From positions 62,001 through 126,000 of the forward strand of contig CANIHD010000002.1 of the NCBI GenBank assembly GCA_947467345.1: DNA of 64,000 nucleotides. Direction: 5' to 3'. Shown here one piece after another: positions 30,002-38,331 of this stretch. Each line of letters opens with the position of its first letter. The first letter of the stretch is position 1. The position numbers were made by a program, and so were the translations under genes. The notes under the pieces were generated by a model, which did no database searches, had not been told where the DNA came from, and was given only the letters and a program-made list of their open reading frames with translations. This stretch comes from Alphaproteobacteria bacterium (GTDB lineage Bacteria > Pseudomonadota > Alphaproteobacteria > Micropepsales > Micropepsaceae).

Positions 30002-31583
30002 ACACCATCGCGAGGCCCGCTTCGTCGGCCGCTTTGATGACCTCATCGTCGCGCATCGAACCGCCCGGTTGAATCACGGATGTGGCGCCCGCTTCCGCCG
30101 TCGCCAACAGCCCATCCGGAAATGGAAAGAACGCATCGGACGCCGCGGCAGAGCCTTTGGTCATCGGTTCGGCCCAGCCTGCTGTTGCCGCGGCTTCGCG
30201 CGCTTTGATGGCGGCGATGCGCGCGGAATCCACGCGACTCATCTGGCCGGCGCCAATGCCGGCGGTGGCGCCGTCTTTGGCGTAGACGATGGTGTTGGAT
30301 TTCACGTGCTTGGCCACGGTGAAGGCGAAGAGCATGTCGGTGATTTCCGCATCGCTTGGCTTGCGCTTGGTCACGATTTTCAAATCGCTTTTCACGGTGC
30401 GCGCGCTGTCGCCCGTCTGCACCAGTAGACCGCCCGCGACTTGGCGCAGCATCAGACGCGGTGCTGCCGGATCGGGCAGGCCACCGGCAATCAAGAGGCG
30501 CAAATTCTTTTTCGACGCGAGGATGCGGCGCGCATCTTCATCGGCGCCAGGCGCAATAATCACCTCGGTGAAAATCTTGGAAATCTCTTCCGCCGTGGCG
30601 CCGTCGAGAATGCGATTGAACGCCAGCACGCCGCCGAAGGCGCTGACGGGATCGCACGCCAAAGCTTTGCGATAGGCATCGGCCAGCGATGAACCGACCG
30701 CCACGCCGCAAGGGTTTGCATGTTTGATGATGGCGCAGGCGGCGGGACCACTCGCATCGAACTCCGCCACCAATTCATAGGCGGCATCGGTGTCGTTGAT
30801 GTTGTTGTAGCTAAGTTCTTTGCCCTGCAATTGCGTGGAGGTGGCGACACCGAAGCGCTTCTCGTCGGTCGCGTAAAACGCCGCCTCCTGATGCGGATTT
30901 TCGCCGTAGCGCAGAGGTTGGCGCAAACGACCGGCAAAGACGCGTCGGCGCGGTGGTTCTTTGACACCGGATTTCGCAATCTCGCCTGCAAGCCAGCTCG
31001 ACACGGCGGCGTCATAGGCGCCGGTGCGTGCGTAAGCGATTTGCGCCAGTTTGCGCCGTGTCTCGCCAAGCGTTGCGCCGTCATGCGCGCGCATCTCAGC
31101 AAGCACCGTCGCGTAATCGTCGGGATCGACAACAACTGTGACCCATTCGTTGTTCTTCGACGCGGCGCGGATCATGGCCGGTCCGCCAATGTCGATATTC
31201 TCGATGGTTTCGTCGAATCCTGCGCCCTTCGCGACGGTCGCTTCGAATGGGTAGAGATTCACCACCAGAAGATCGATGCCTTCGATCCCGTGTGTGCGCA
31301 TCGCTGCCGCGTGGTCCGCTTTGTCGCGCAGCGCCAACAGCCCGCCGTGAATTTTCGGATGCAGCGTTTTCACGCGCCCATCCATGATTTCAGGAAATCC
31401 GGTGACCTCGGATACATCGGTCACTTTCACCCCGGCATCACGCAACAACTTGGCGGTGCCGCCAGTAGAAAGAGTATCGACGCCGACAGCAGCAAGTGCC
31501 TTGGCGAAATCGACAAGGCCGCTTTTGTCGGAAACGGAAATCAAAGCGCGGCGAATGGGGCGCAGCATCATAATATGATCCAT
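29973..31583 (-). CDS. purH: bifunctional AICAR formyltransferase/IMP cyclohydrolase
   Basis: 536 residues. The N-terminal MGS-like IMP cyclohydrolase domain has [35 protein letters not shown] and NLYPFEATV. The C-terminal formyltransferase domain has [32 protein letters not shown] and the catalytic [12 protein letters not shown]. It performs the last two steps of purine synthesis. Start ATG 31583 or the ATGs four and five codons later. Its 3' end overlaps the frame-corrected end of the convergent nitronate monooxygenase by 29 bases. Confidence 0.97.
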   Translation of the reverse strand: MDHIMMLRPIRRALISVSDKSGLVDFAKALAAVGVDTLSTGGTAKLLRDAGVKVTDVSEVTGFPEIMDGRVKTLHPKIHGGLLALRDKADHAAAMRTHGIEGIDLLVVNLYPFEATVAKGAGFDETIENIDIGGPAMIRAASKNNEWVTVVVDPDDYATVLAEMRAHDGATLGETRRKLAQIAYARTGAYDAAVSSWLAGEIAKSGVKEPPRRRVFAGRLRQPLRYGENPHQEAAFYATDEKRFGVATSTQLQGKELSYNNINDTDAAYELVAEFDASGPAACAIIKHANPCGVAVGSSLADAYRKALACDPVSAFGGVLAFNRILDGATAEEISKIFTEVIIAPGADEDARRILASKKNLRLLIAGGLPDPAAPRLMLRQVAGGLLVQTGDSARTVKSDLKIVTKRKPSDAEITDMLFAFTVAKHVKSNTIVYAKDGATAGIGAGQMSRVDSARIAAIKAREAAATAGWAEPMTKGSAAASDAFFPFPDGLLATAEAGATSVIQPGGSMRDDEVIKAADEAGLAMVFTGVRHFRH

Positions 31584-31662
31584 CAGGATACGGGGGCGGT
31601 ATTAGCGGCGGGGCGGCCAAAAGAGAAGGGTCAGACCTGCGCTAATCACAGATGTCCCGGTC

Positions 31663-32517
31663 TCAATGCCCGCGAACGCCGCCTAATCCCTTGCGTGCCG
31701 ATGGCGGGGCGGAATCGGGCCCGAATTCGACCGCGCCGCGCCGCCCGATCGGCTGTGGATAAAGCGCCAGGAGGTCCAAAACCTCGGTCGGCATATCGGT
31801 GCTGACTTCGAGGCCCGGATCCCGCGCCTCATGCACGCTGATCGGATAGTCGTGGGTCCAGCGGCCGCTGGTGAGCTTATCGGCCAAAATCCCCGCTTCC
31901 TCGTCGGACATCGGCGCGCGCAAAAGCTCGCGCGCGGCGCGCTTCAATTGCTCGATAGCTTTGCGGCCGACATCGGCCAAGATCAGCGTCTGGTCATCGA
32001 TTTCGGAGAGCGGCTTTTCGGACGCCACTTTGATGACCGACGCCGCCGGCAATCCGTTCACTTGCGGATCGATAGGGCCGAGCACGGCATGTGGGCTCAT
32101 GACAATTTCATCGGCCGAAAGCGCAATCAGCGTGCCGCCCGACATGGCGAAATGCGGCACGAATACGGTGACTTTCCCGCTGCGGTCTTTCAGTGCGCGT
32201 GCAATCTGCAGCGCGGCAATCGCAAGTCCGCCTGGTGTGTGGAGGATCAAATCGATCGGCTGGTCCGATGGCGTCACGCGGATGGCGAGGAGAACCTGTT
32301 CGGCGTCGTCCATGTCGATATAGCGGGCGATGGGCAGGCCGAAGAACCGCATGGATTCCTGGCGGTGAATCACCGCGATGACGCGCGAGCCGCGGATTTT
32401 CTGAATCCGTGCCAGCTTGGCGGCGCGCATATTCCGGAGCCAGCGGGCGGCGAGCGCCGGTTGCAAAGCGAGCAGGATGAAGGCCAGCCAGATGAAATCT
32501 GTGTAGTCCAAGGTCAT
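31663..32517 (-). CDS. membrane-bound Clp-fold serine protease (SDH family)
   Basis: 284 residues with one N-terminal membrane helix (FIWLAFILLALQPALAARWL). A crotonase/ClpP-like core follows: LILHTPGGLAIAALQIARAL (oxyanion region), FAMSGGTLIALSADEIVM with the likely nucleophile Ser, and SPHAVLGPIDPQ. These are the motifs of the serine dehydrogenase proteinase (SDH/SppA-related) family. GGGGAAAATC precedes the ATG. Substrate unknown; membrane-protein quality control is the usual guess. Confidence 0.87.
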   Translation of the reverse strand: MTLDYTDFIWLAFILLALQPALAARWLRNMRAAKLARIQKIRGSRVIAVIHRQESMRFFGLPIARYIDMDDAEQVLLAIRVTPSDQPIDLILHTPGGLAIAALQIARALKDRSGKVTVFVPHFAMSGGTLIALSADEIVMSPHAVLGPIDPQVNGLPAASVIKVASEKPLSEIDDQTLILADVGRKAIEQLKRAARELLRAPMSDEEAGILADKLTSGRWTHDYPISVHEARDPGLEVSTDMPTEVLDLLALYPQPIGRRGAVEFGPDSAPPSARKGLGGVRGH

Positions 32518-32615
32518 GATTTTCCCCGGTGCCCCCGCGACCGTTCAGCCAGTATGGCACGAAGCCCGGCCCAGAGCTGCATTTTGGCGGTGACATTATA
32601 AGGGCGTAAGCGTTG

Positions 32616-32643
32616 TTGACCGTCGCGGGGTCCTGGCTATTAT
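32616..32643 (+). promoter_or_regulatory. sigma-70-type promoter of tRNA-Leu
   Basis: TTGACC at 32616-32621 and TATTAT at 32638-32643 are separated by 16 bases. The tRNA begins 25 bases after the -10 element, which is right for a short tRNA leader. Confidence 0.65.
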
Positions 32644-32668
32644 CCGCGACCCGTTCGTATCCCTTTGG

Positions 32669-32754
32669 GCCCCCGTGGCGGAACGGTAGACGCGGCAGAC
32701 TCAAAATCTGTTGCCCTTGCGGGCGTGCTGGTTCAAGTCCGGCCGGGGGCACCA
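32669..32754 (+). tRNA. tRNA-Leu (anticodon CAA)
   Basis: The acceptor stem GCCCCCG pairs with CGGGGGC, followed by discriminator A and an encoded CCA. The anticodon arm CAGA-CTCAAAA-TCTG gives anticodon CAA, reading UUG. A long variable arm (TTGCCCTTGCGGGCG) marks a class II tRNA, and the T-arm contains GGTTCAAGTCC. Length 86 bases with CCA. Confidence 0.96.
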
Positions 32755-32914
32755 GTCTACGCCGCGCAGCGGCGGAGACTGCCCGGCATAGCGCGGAGCG
32801 CGACGCCGGGCTGTTCGTTGGTTCGCGCGGCTTCGCCTGGCGCGGCCAAGCTCGCAGAGCGAAGCCTGCCGGCGGAGTGTGGTGTCAGCCGCATGAAGAC
32901 GGGCTGGAGACAAA

Positions 32915-33184
32915 ATGCACTACGTCTATATCATTCGTAGTAGCTCAGATTCACGCCAAGTCTATTTTGGAACTTCAGAAAATCTGAAGCAGCGAATAGC
33001 GGATCACAACGCTGGGCGTTCGCCGCATACGTCGAAATATGTGCCCTGGGAGCTAGAGTGCTATTTTGCATTGGTAGATAAGCAGCAGGCATATGACTTT
33101 GAAAAGTATTTAAAGTCGCATTCCGGTCGAGCCTTCGCCAGCAAACGACTTTATCGGCGAGTGACGAAAGAACAAAAGAATTAG
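32915..33184 (+). CDS. GIY-YIG nuclease family protein
   Basis: 89 residues, the usual size of the stand-alone UvrC-N-terminal-like GIY-YIG domain. The start YVYIIRSSSDSRQVYFGTSENLKQRIADHNAG holds the GIY/YIG strands in a divergent form (VYI...YFG) and the catalytic Arg in LKQRI. The later FEKYLKSHSG holds the metal-binding Glu. GGAG lies eight bases before the ATG. The gene is clearly richer in A and T than its neighbours and lies 160 bases after the tRNA, which hints at transfer. Confidence 0.88.
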   Translation: MHYVYIIRSSSDSRQVYFGTSENLKQRIADHNAGRSPHTSKYVPWELECYFALVDKQQAYDFEKYLKSHSGRAFASKRLYRRVTKEQKN

Positions 33185-33194
33185 CAGAATCGCC

Positions 33195-33517
33195 CTGAAG
33201 CGCTTTCTATTTGTGTGCGGGCTCAATCGCTGTCGCAGCCCGACAGCTGACAATTGTTTTCAGGCAGTCCCAACGTCGAGGCGGAGAGCGCAGGTCTCAA
33301 TCCCGACGCTGACAATCTGGTGACGTCCGAATTGGTGGAGTGGGCGCAAATAATCTTCGTGATGGAGCAAGCGCAGCGGCGAAAATTGGCGCAACGCTTT
33401 AAGCGTCACCTTAAGGGCACAGGGATTGTCTGCCTCGATATTCCGGACCGCTTTGCCTTCATGGATCCGGATTTGGTGCGCCTACTCAAAGCCAAGCTCG
33501 CTCCCTTCATCTCCTAA
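33195..33517 (+). pseudogene. remnant of a low-molecular-weight phosphotyrosine phosphatase family gene
   Basis: The piece from 33195 to about 33250 encodes KRFLFVCGLNRCRSPTA, with the phosphatase loop C-x5-R-S. From about 33251 a second frame continues QLFSGSPNVEAESAGLN ... ADNLVTSELVEWAQIIFVME ... GTGIVCLDIPDRFAFMD and ends at 33517. Together they make one protein of about 107 residues, normal for this family, if one base is added at about 33250 (GCTGA|CAATTG). No ATG, GTG or TTG precedes the first piece in frame; only CTG at 33195 is available. So both the start and the frame are damaged. Confidence 0.7.
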
Positions 33518-34023
33518 TCATGCGCGTCCAGCGCGGCTCACGAGGCCTCATCCCCAATCATTATTGAAACCGATGCCGTTTATAGGAAACCCCAGCCATT
33601 CACCGCTCCGAATTCCGCTTATGACCCGCGAACTCAATGACGTGCGTTAGCGTTTGCCCTACAGCACCTTTCTCGCAGCCGCGGAAGTTCACCTAGCAAT
33701 TCATGAGCCTATGGAGTTCGAGATGAAAGCCGGATTAGCTTAGTGGCGTCGGCGGCGGCCCATTTTACGTAACGGGATATTACGGGGGCGGTGGATTGGG
33801 ACTCGTTCTTATCATTGTGCTCATACTCGTTTTGATGGGCAGGATCTGAAGCGATACGGGCTCGGCGGCAACGCCGGGCCCGAATTCTATCTGCGCCGCT
33901 CACGCGACTTTGTTTCCCGATTGCGCGGGCTGGAATGGCAGGCCTCACAATGGTGGTCTAAAAATGACCATTGCGGCGCGCCAAGACGCCGTTAAGGCCC
34001 GAATCGGGCAGGGGAGGCGGCAG
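33518..34023. other. mostly non-coding stretch after the phosphatase remnant
   Basis: About 500 bases without an intact gene. The only coding-like signal is the tiny hydrophobic remnant at 33723-33849. No repeats, hairpins with T-runs or promoter pairs stood out. The last 20 bases carry the GGGGAGG ribosome site of the next gene. Confidence 0.4.
33723..33849 (+). pseudogene. remnant of a tiny glycine-rich hydrophobic protein
   Basis: ATG 33723 (GGAG six to nine bases upstream) opens MKAGLA and stops at once. Shifting by one base gives an open frame SGVGGGPFYVTGYYGGGG followed by LGLVLIIVLILVLMGRI and a stop at 33847. That ending (glycines, one membrane helix, GRI) is like the very short DUF3309-type membrane proteins of Alphaproteobacteria. 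Whether it is a real decayed gene or a chance is uncertain. Confidence 0.35.
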
Positions 34024-34533
34024 ATGCGTTTGGTTAGGGGACAATTCATATTGATATTTGCCGCAGGGCTCGGCGCCGCGACGGCGAGTTCGGCTGCAGA
34101 AGGCGGCTTCGGCGCAACCTATGGCACGCGCGAGCCGGTGGCATGCGCTTCGCGCGCGGAGCCGGCGCAAGGTGTTCTCTCACCGGCCCAAGCCGCGCAA
34201 TATGTAAAATGCTATATCGAAGGCATTGGCGACGGCCGCCTCTATTTGCTTGAGCAGGTGAATGTGAAGGCCGTTCAGCCGGGGCGCGCATTCGATCCCC
34301 AGCGCGACTATTTCGAGAATATCGATCGCAACCACCCAGTCTATCCGATCAGCGGAAGCCTGGTCCGTTATGCCTGCGAAACACCGAATGCGCGGAACGC
34401 AGGCAAGAATTGCTCCGCCTTTGCCGAGGACAACGCCGCTGGCTACTGCTTCAAAACGGTTTCGGCCGAGTGGAGTTGCAACATGTCGGATCTGCGTCAG
34501 CGCTTGATCGAGAACCCGACGCCGCCGAAATGA
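34024..34533 (+). CDS. exported cysteine-containing protein of unknown function
   Basis: 169 residues from ATG 34024, preceded by GGGGAGG at eight bases. Signal peptide GQFILIFAAGLGAATASSAA, then a mature part with several cysteines (EPVACASR, YVKCYIEG, RYACETPN, KNCSAFAE, GYCFKTV, WSCNMS), probably paired. I recognise no family. A longer frame to 33910 is rejected because the ribosome site and signal peptide fix the start. Confidence 0.75.
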   Translation: MRLVRGQFILIFAAGLGAATASSAAEGGFGATYGTREPVACASRAEPAQGVLSPAQAAQYVKCYIEGIGDGRLYLLEQVNVKAVQPGRAFDPQRDYFENIDRNHPVYPISGSLVRYACETPNARNAGKNCSAFAEDNAAGYCFKTVSAEWSCNMSDLRQRLIENPTPPK

Positions 34534-34584
34534 CGCCGCCGCTTGCTCCTGCTAGAAGAGCGCTTGGAAACTACGGGGGGCTTC

Positions 34585-35070
34585 ATGAAACACCCATTCT
34601 CGATTCTCGCATTGGGTGCGGGAGGTATCTTGCTGGCATCGGTCACCGCCTGGGCCGCCGAAGATATCAGCCGCAGATTGAACCCGGCGGAGATCGCCGG
34701 CATAGCGCAGACGGCGGCGGGCGCTGGTACCTCGGGCGTCGCAGGGATTCAGACGACGGTATTGGTCGGCGATCCGACCAAGCCCGGCCTTTACACTATC
34801 CGCCTCTCTGCGCCGCCGAACACGCGCATCGAGGCGCACAGCCATAAGGACAGCCGCTCGGCCATCGTCATGTCCGGCAATTGGTATTTCGGGTATGGGC
34901 CACGCTTCGACGCCAATGCGCTAAAGCTATTGCCCGCCGGCAGTTTCTACACCGAGCCGCCGGGGCAGGCTCATTTCGCGCAGACGCGTGACGAGCCGGT
35001 GGTCATCTACATCACAGGATTTGGACCGACCGATACGGTATTCGCGGAAGCCGCTCCGCGCACGCCCTAG
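34585..35070 (+). CDS. exported cupin-domain protein
   Basis: 161 residues: signal peptide (SILALGAGGILLASVTAWAAE), then a single cupin. The first motif is PPNTRIEAHSHKDSRSAIVMSGNWYFG, with two His as metal ligands. The second is LPAGSFYTEPPGQAHFAQT, with a further His. Similar periplasmic cupins are annotated only by fold. CGGGGGG precedes the ATG. Ends with a four-base overlap with the convergent methyltransferase gene. Confidence 0.85.
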   Translation: MKHPFSILALGAGGILLASVTAWAAEDISRRLNPAEIAGIAQTAAGAGTSGVAGIQTTVLVGDPTKPGLYTIRLSAPPNTRIEAHSHKDSRSAIVMSGNWYFGYGPRFDANALKLLPAGSFYTEPPGQAHFAQTRDEPVVIYITGFGPTDTVFAEAAPRTP

Positions 35071-35786
35071 AGTCGAAAGGGCGGCAGGTCTGCTAGGCGC
35101 CACAGCGCCAAGCTCTTATCGCGATAGGCGCCGCCCTCTTCGGTGCAGCCTTCCAAGATCAATCGCGCCGGCTGCGGCAGGTTGAAGGGCTCCAGCGATA
35201 GATTCACAGGGCGCCAATCGCCTATGAGATCCGCGTTCGAAATCCGCTCCGTGAAACTCGTGGTCAGCAACCACGTCGCACCGCTTTTGCGGCAATTTTC
35301 CAATGCGCGCAGCGCGTCGCGAAACGGCAAATGCACCAGGAGATCGCCGCAGAAAATAAGATCGACGCGCGGCGGCGGCGCGCACACGAGATCGAACGCG
35401 ATGAATTCGCGGCCCGTTCCGGCAAATCGCGTGCGATTGTCGGCGACCACTTGGGGCACGATGTCGGCGCCGATATAGCGCAAGCCCGGCAAATTGACGT
35501 GCTGTATCCAATACACATCGCCGCAGGGCACATCCAGGAGAGATGTAACTCCAAGCTCGGTGCAAAGGCGCGGCAATTCTTCCCGCACAATGCGCGTCTG
35601 ATCGAGGCTCGAACCGCGACCGGAACGCGATTCCGAACCGCGCCAGTAATTGTCGCGGTAATGGCGCACAAAGCGCGCACGCCGCGAAAGATTGGCAAAC
35701 AACCGGTCACGAAAGAGCGATAGAGTGGCCCGGCTGCCAGGCACGGCGCCAACAAGGCGGCGCAATTTGGCGCTGACGCTGCTCAT
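35067..35786 (-). CDS. SAM-dependent methyltransferase
   Basis: 239 residues. An arginine-rich N-terminus leads to VTSLLDVPCGDVYWIQ (motif I, about residues 80-95), YIGADIVPQVVADN and DLIFCGDLLVHLPF, a class I methyltransferase of the type often found near cell-surface sugar genes. It ends ... WRLADLPPFRL. No sugar genes are adjacent, so the substrate is open. Confidence 0.85.
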   Translation of the reverse strand: MSSVSAKLRRLVGAVPGSRATLSLFRDRLFANLSRRARFVRHYRDNYWRGSESRSGRGSSLDQTRIVREELPRLCTELGVTSLLDVPCGDVYWIQHVNLPGLRYIGADIVPQVVADNRTRFAGTGREFIAFDLVCAPPPRVDLIFCGDLLVHLPFRDALRALENCRKSGATWLLTTSFTERISNADLIGDWRPVNLSLEPFNLPQPARLILEGCTEEGGAYRDKSLALWRLADLPPFRL

Positions 35787-35963
35787 GCTGCCTTCCGCTT
35801 CAGAACGTCGTCAATGACGTTACGGAACGACACGCAATAGTCTGTTGCCAGAATGCGATGTGGCAAGTTTGGGACTTCGGCGGCTTAAGGCGTGCGCACG
35901 GAAATGCCGTTTGCGTGTGCAAACGGTCCCGGCCCGGGAATTCAGGAAGATGGAAGACCGGAT

Positions 35964-36842
35964 TCAAAAGTCCGGTGTGTTGTCCTGGGGCATCTTGAAA
36001 TCGTCCAAGCCGAAATCGCGGTCGTTCTCGGCGCAGCGCACCTCTTCAATGGAACGTGGCGCGGCATAGCGATAACGCATCCCGCCGCCCCATACGGTCG
36101 TAAAAGTGCCTGGATCCTCGACCGTGAAGGACACTTCGAGGAAGCCGCCATTGATCTTCCACTTCTCCACGACGTGCAGCGCCTTGGTGTGCGGGGTGCG
36201 GAAATTGTCGACAAAACTCAGCGGGTGGTCGGAAAGACCAATTGTATCAATGACCAGCGTGTCGCCGCCTTCGTAATGGCCCACCGCATCCCCGTACCAT
36301 TGCGGCTTCGGATTGGGCTGATGCTCCCGGTTGAGATAAATCCGTCGCACTTGCTGGTCGCGTTCCGACATGATCACCACCATGTCTTCCGTCTGCAGGA
36401 AGAAGAGGGTGTTGGGGACGAGCAAATAGGTCGGCACGCCGGCAGGCCAGCATAGAGAGGTCGCCACAAAGGGCGTTCGGCCGCGCAAGACCGGCTCGTT
36501 GGTCTTGGCAATCTGGTCTTTGGCCCATTGCTGAAGAAGGGGGCTGTTCGCATCCGCCACGCGGTCCGTCTTTTGCCCGGGTTGCAGATTGCCGATATGG
36601 GGAAAGCGGGGATCGTTTGATATGCCTTTAGGACCCGATACCGGGTCGTTGTAATTCGTGGCGTTGGTGTTGATCATGGTCCAGCCACCATGGCTGGCCA
36701 CGAAATCCGGAATCCGGTTGTTCGCATCCGCCGCAAATGCACCCTGAACGAACGCAGCTGTTGTACTCGCCGCAAGAAAAGCGGCAGAGACCATAAGTTT
36801 GACTGTGCGTCTCATTTTTTGGTGATCGGCGACGTTGAACAT
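35964..36842 (-). CDS. exported protein, uncharacterised five-member superfamily (member 1)
   Basis: 292 residues from ATG 36842, which has AAGGA eight bases upstream; ATG 36815 is possible but lacks a site. A signal peptide (MVSAAFLAASTTAAFVQGAFA) is followed by a domain shared with the genes at 49354 and 54627: TSLCWPAGVPTYLL, EDMVVIMSERDQQVRRIYLN, QWYGDAVGHYEGGDTLVIDT, HVVEKW, VSFTVEDPGTFTT, RCAEND and a terminal TPDF. Related to the two tandem genes at 38.3-40.4 kb by the G-x-[AS]-[VI]-G core. Such proteins are numerous in soil bacteria and, as far as I know, without assigned function. Divergent from the hydrolase gene at 36973. Confidence 0.82.
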   Translation of the reverse strand: MFNVADHQKMRRTVKLMVSAAFLAASTTAAFVQGAFAADANNRIPDFVASHGGWTMINTNATNYNDPVSGPKGISNDPRFPHIGNLQPGQKTDRVADANSPLLQQWAKDQIAKTNEPVLRGRTPFVATSLCWPAGVPTYLLVPNTLFFLQTEDMVVIMSERDQQVRRIYLNREHQPNPKPQWYGDAVGHYEGGDTLVIDTIGLSDHPLSFVDNFRTPHTKALHVVEKWKINGGFLEVSFTVEDPGTFTTVWGGGMRYRYAAPRSIEEVRCAENDRDFGLDDFKMPQDNTPDF

Positions 36843-36972
36843 TCGGGAATTCCTTCTAAGCATGACGCGATTTCACACGGAACAGGTGCGCTTGGGAAGT
36901 CAGAACGACGCGACATCTGTTCACGTCCTCCAAGGTGCAATAACCTGCGGCAACAACTTCGCGGGGGAAGCG

Positions 36973-38292
36973 ATGAATTTCGTTCAATTACTAATGATAT
37001 GCGCAGGCGGTGCTGGGATGCTAGCCGGAATGGCCACACCTGCCATGGCGCAAAGTCGCCCCGAGTTCGTTTCGCTGCAGCGAATTGGCGCGGTCGTTTA
37101 CAAACCCGATTCGGGACCGGCTCCGCACATCGCGTTTTTGGTCGCACACCGCACAGCCGACAATCTGGACGCCAGCCCATGCACCGAATTGTCGAAACGC
37201 GGCTTTGCCGTCGTCTGCTTCAATACGCGGTTCGTGAACAATGAAACCTATGTTGATTGGGAAAAAACGCCCTTAGATGTCAAAGCGGCGGTTGATTACG
37301 CCCGCACAATACCGGGAATTACGAAGGTCATTTTGCTGGGCCACAGCGGTGGCGGCGCGTTGATGACGTTCTATCAAGCGGTGGCGGAAAAGGGCATCGC
37401 GCATTGTCAGGGTGCCAATAAGCTCAGCCAGTGCACGGACGAACTTGCGGGGCTCAAGCCGGCGGACGGTATGCTACTCGCCGAAGTCCATCCCGGCAAT
37501 GGCGCGCAAGCCCTGCGCGGCATCAATCCATCTCTCTCAATTGTGAACGGGAAGGTCGTCGTCGATCCGGCGCTCGACCCTTTCGATCCGAAGAATGGCT
37601 ACAACCCGGATGGCGCCTCGCGCTACGCGATGGAGTTCCGCAACCGTTATTATGCGGCGCAGTCGCGGGTGATGAACGCGCAAATTGCGCAGGTTCAGGC
37701 GCTGGAAGCGCGCATCAAACACGGCGAGCACACTTTCCCGGATGACGACATCGTGCTCGTGCCTTTTAGCGAGCAGGCCGGCGCCGCGCGTCTGGATCAG
37801 ATGGACCCCAGCATTCCTGAAATCATGAGCACGACGCAGCCGCGCAAATTTCTCAAGAATGACGGCACGATCGTCACGCAAATCGTGAAAAGCGTGGAGC
37901 AGGCGCACCCGTTGCAAGCGAAAATCAACCGCACCTTTCTCGGCGGGACGAAGGTTCTCACCATCCGGTCTTACTTGAGCACCAATGCCATCCGCTCGAC
38001 CAATTCCAATGACGGCATCGACCATTGCTCGGCCAATAATTCCACCGTCTGCGATGTGACGGCCATCACCGTGCCGACTCTCATCGCCGCGATGGGCGCC
38101 TATCACCTTCTGCGCGACGAAGAGATTATGTTCGAAAGAATTGCCGCTAAAGATAAAGACTATGTCGTCATCGAAGGCGCGACGCTGCAGTACACCGGGT
38201 GCCGGCCTTGCGAGACCACGCCTGGGCAATACGCGAATGCGGAGAAGAATTTCTTCGACTATGTTCAGAAATGGGCCAATGCACGGTTCTAG
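36973..38292 (+). CDS. exported alpha/beta hydrolase
   Basis: 439 residues. Start at ATG 36973 (MNFVQLLMICAGGAGMLAG), with GGGGGAAG close upstream. A signal peptide ending PAMAQ is followed by an alpha/beta hydrolase with nucleophile elbow VILLGHSGGGALMTF. The lid region is large (cysteine pair in HCQGANKLSQC), and a second cysteine-rich part lies near the end (DHCSANNSTVCDV; QYTGCRPCETTPG). Catalytic Asp and His cannot be placed with certainty. Followed by the tandem superfamily genes, probably in one operon. Substrate unknown. Confidence 0.82.
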   Translation: MNFVQLLMICAGGAGMLAGMATPAMAQSRPEFVSLQRIGAVVYKPDSGPAPHIAFLVAHRTADNLDASPCTELSKRGFAVVCFNTRFVNNETYVDWEKTPLDVKAAVDYARTIPGITKVILLGHSGGGALMTFYQAVAEKGIAHCQGANKLSQCTDELAGLKPADGMLLAEVHPGNGAQALRGINPSLSIVNGKVVVDPALDPFDPKNGYNPDGASRYAMEFRNRYYAAQSRVMNAQIAQVQALEARIKHGEHTFPDDDIVLVPFSEQAGAARLDQMDPSIPEIMSTTQPRKFLKNDGTIVTQIVKSVEQAHPLQAKINRTFLGGTKVLTIRSYLSTNAIRSTNSNDGIDHCSANNSTVCDVTAITVPTLIAAMGAYHLLRDEEIMFERIAAKDKDYVVIEGATLQYTGCRPCETTPGQYANAEKNFFDYVQKWANARF

Positions 38293-38331
38293 ATTATGCG
38301 TTGCCGGTGAAAAATATTCGGGAGAATTGAT

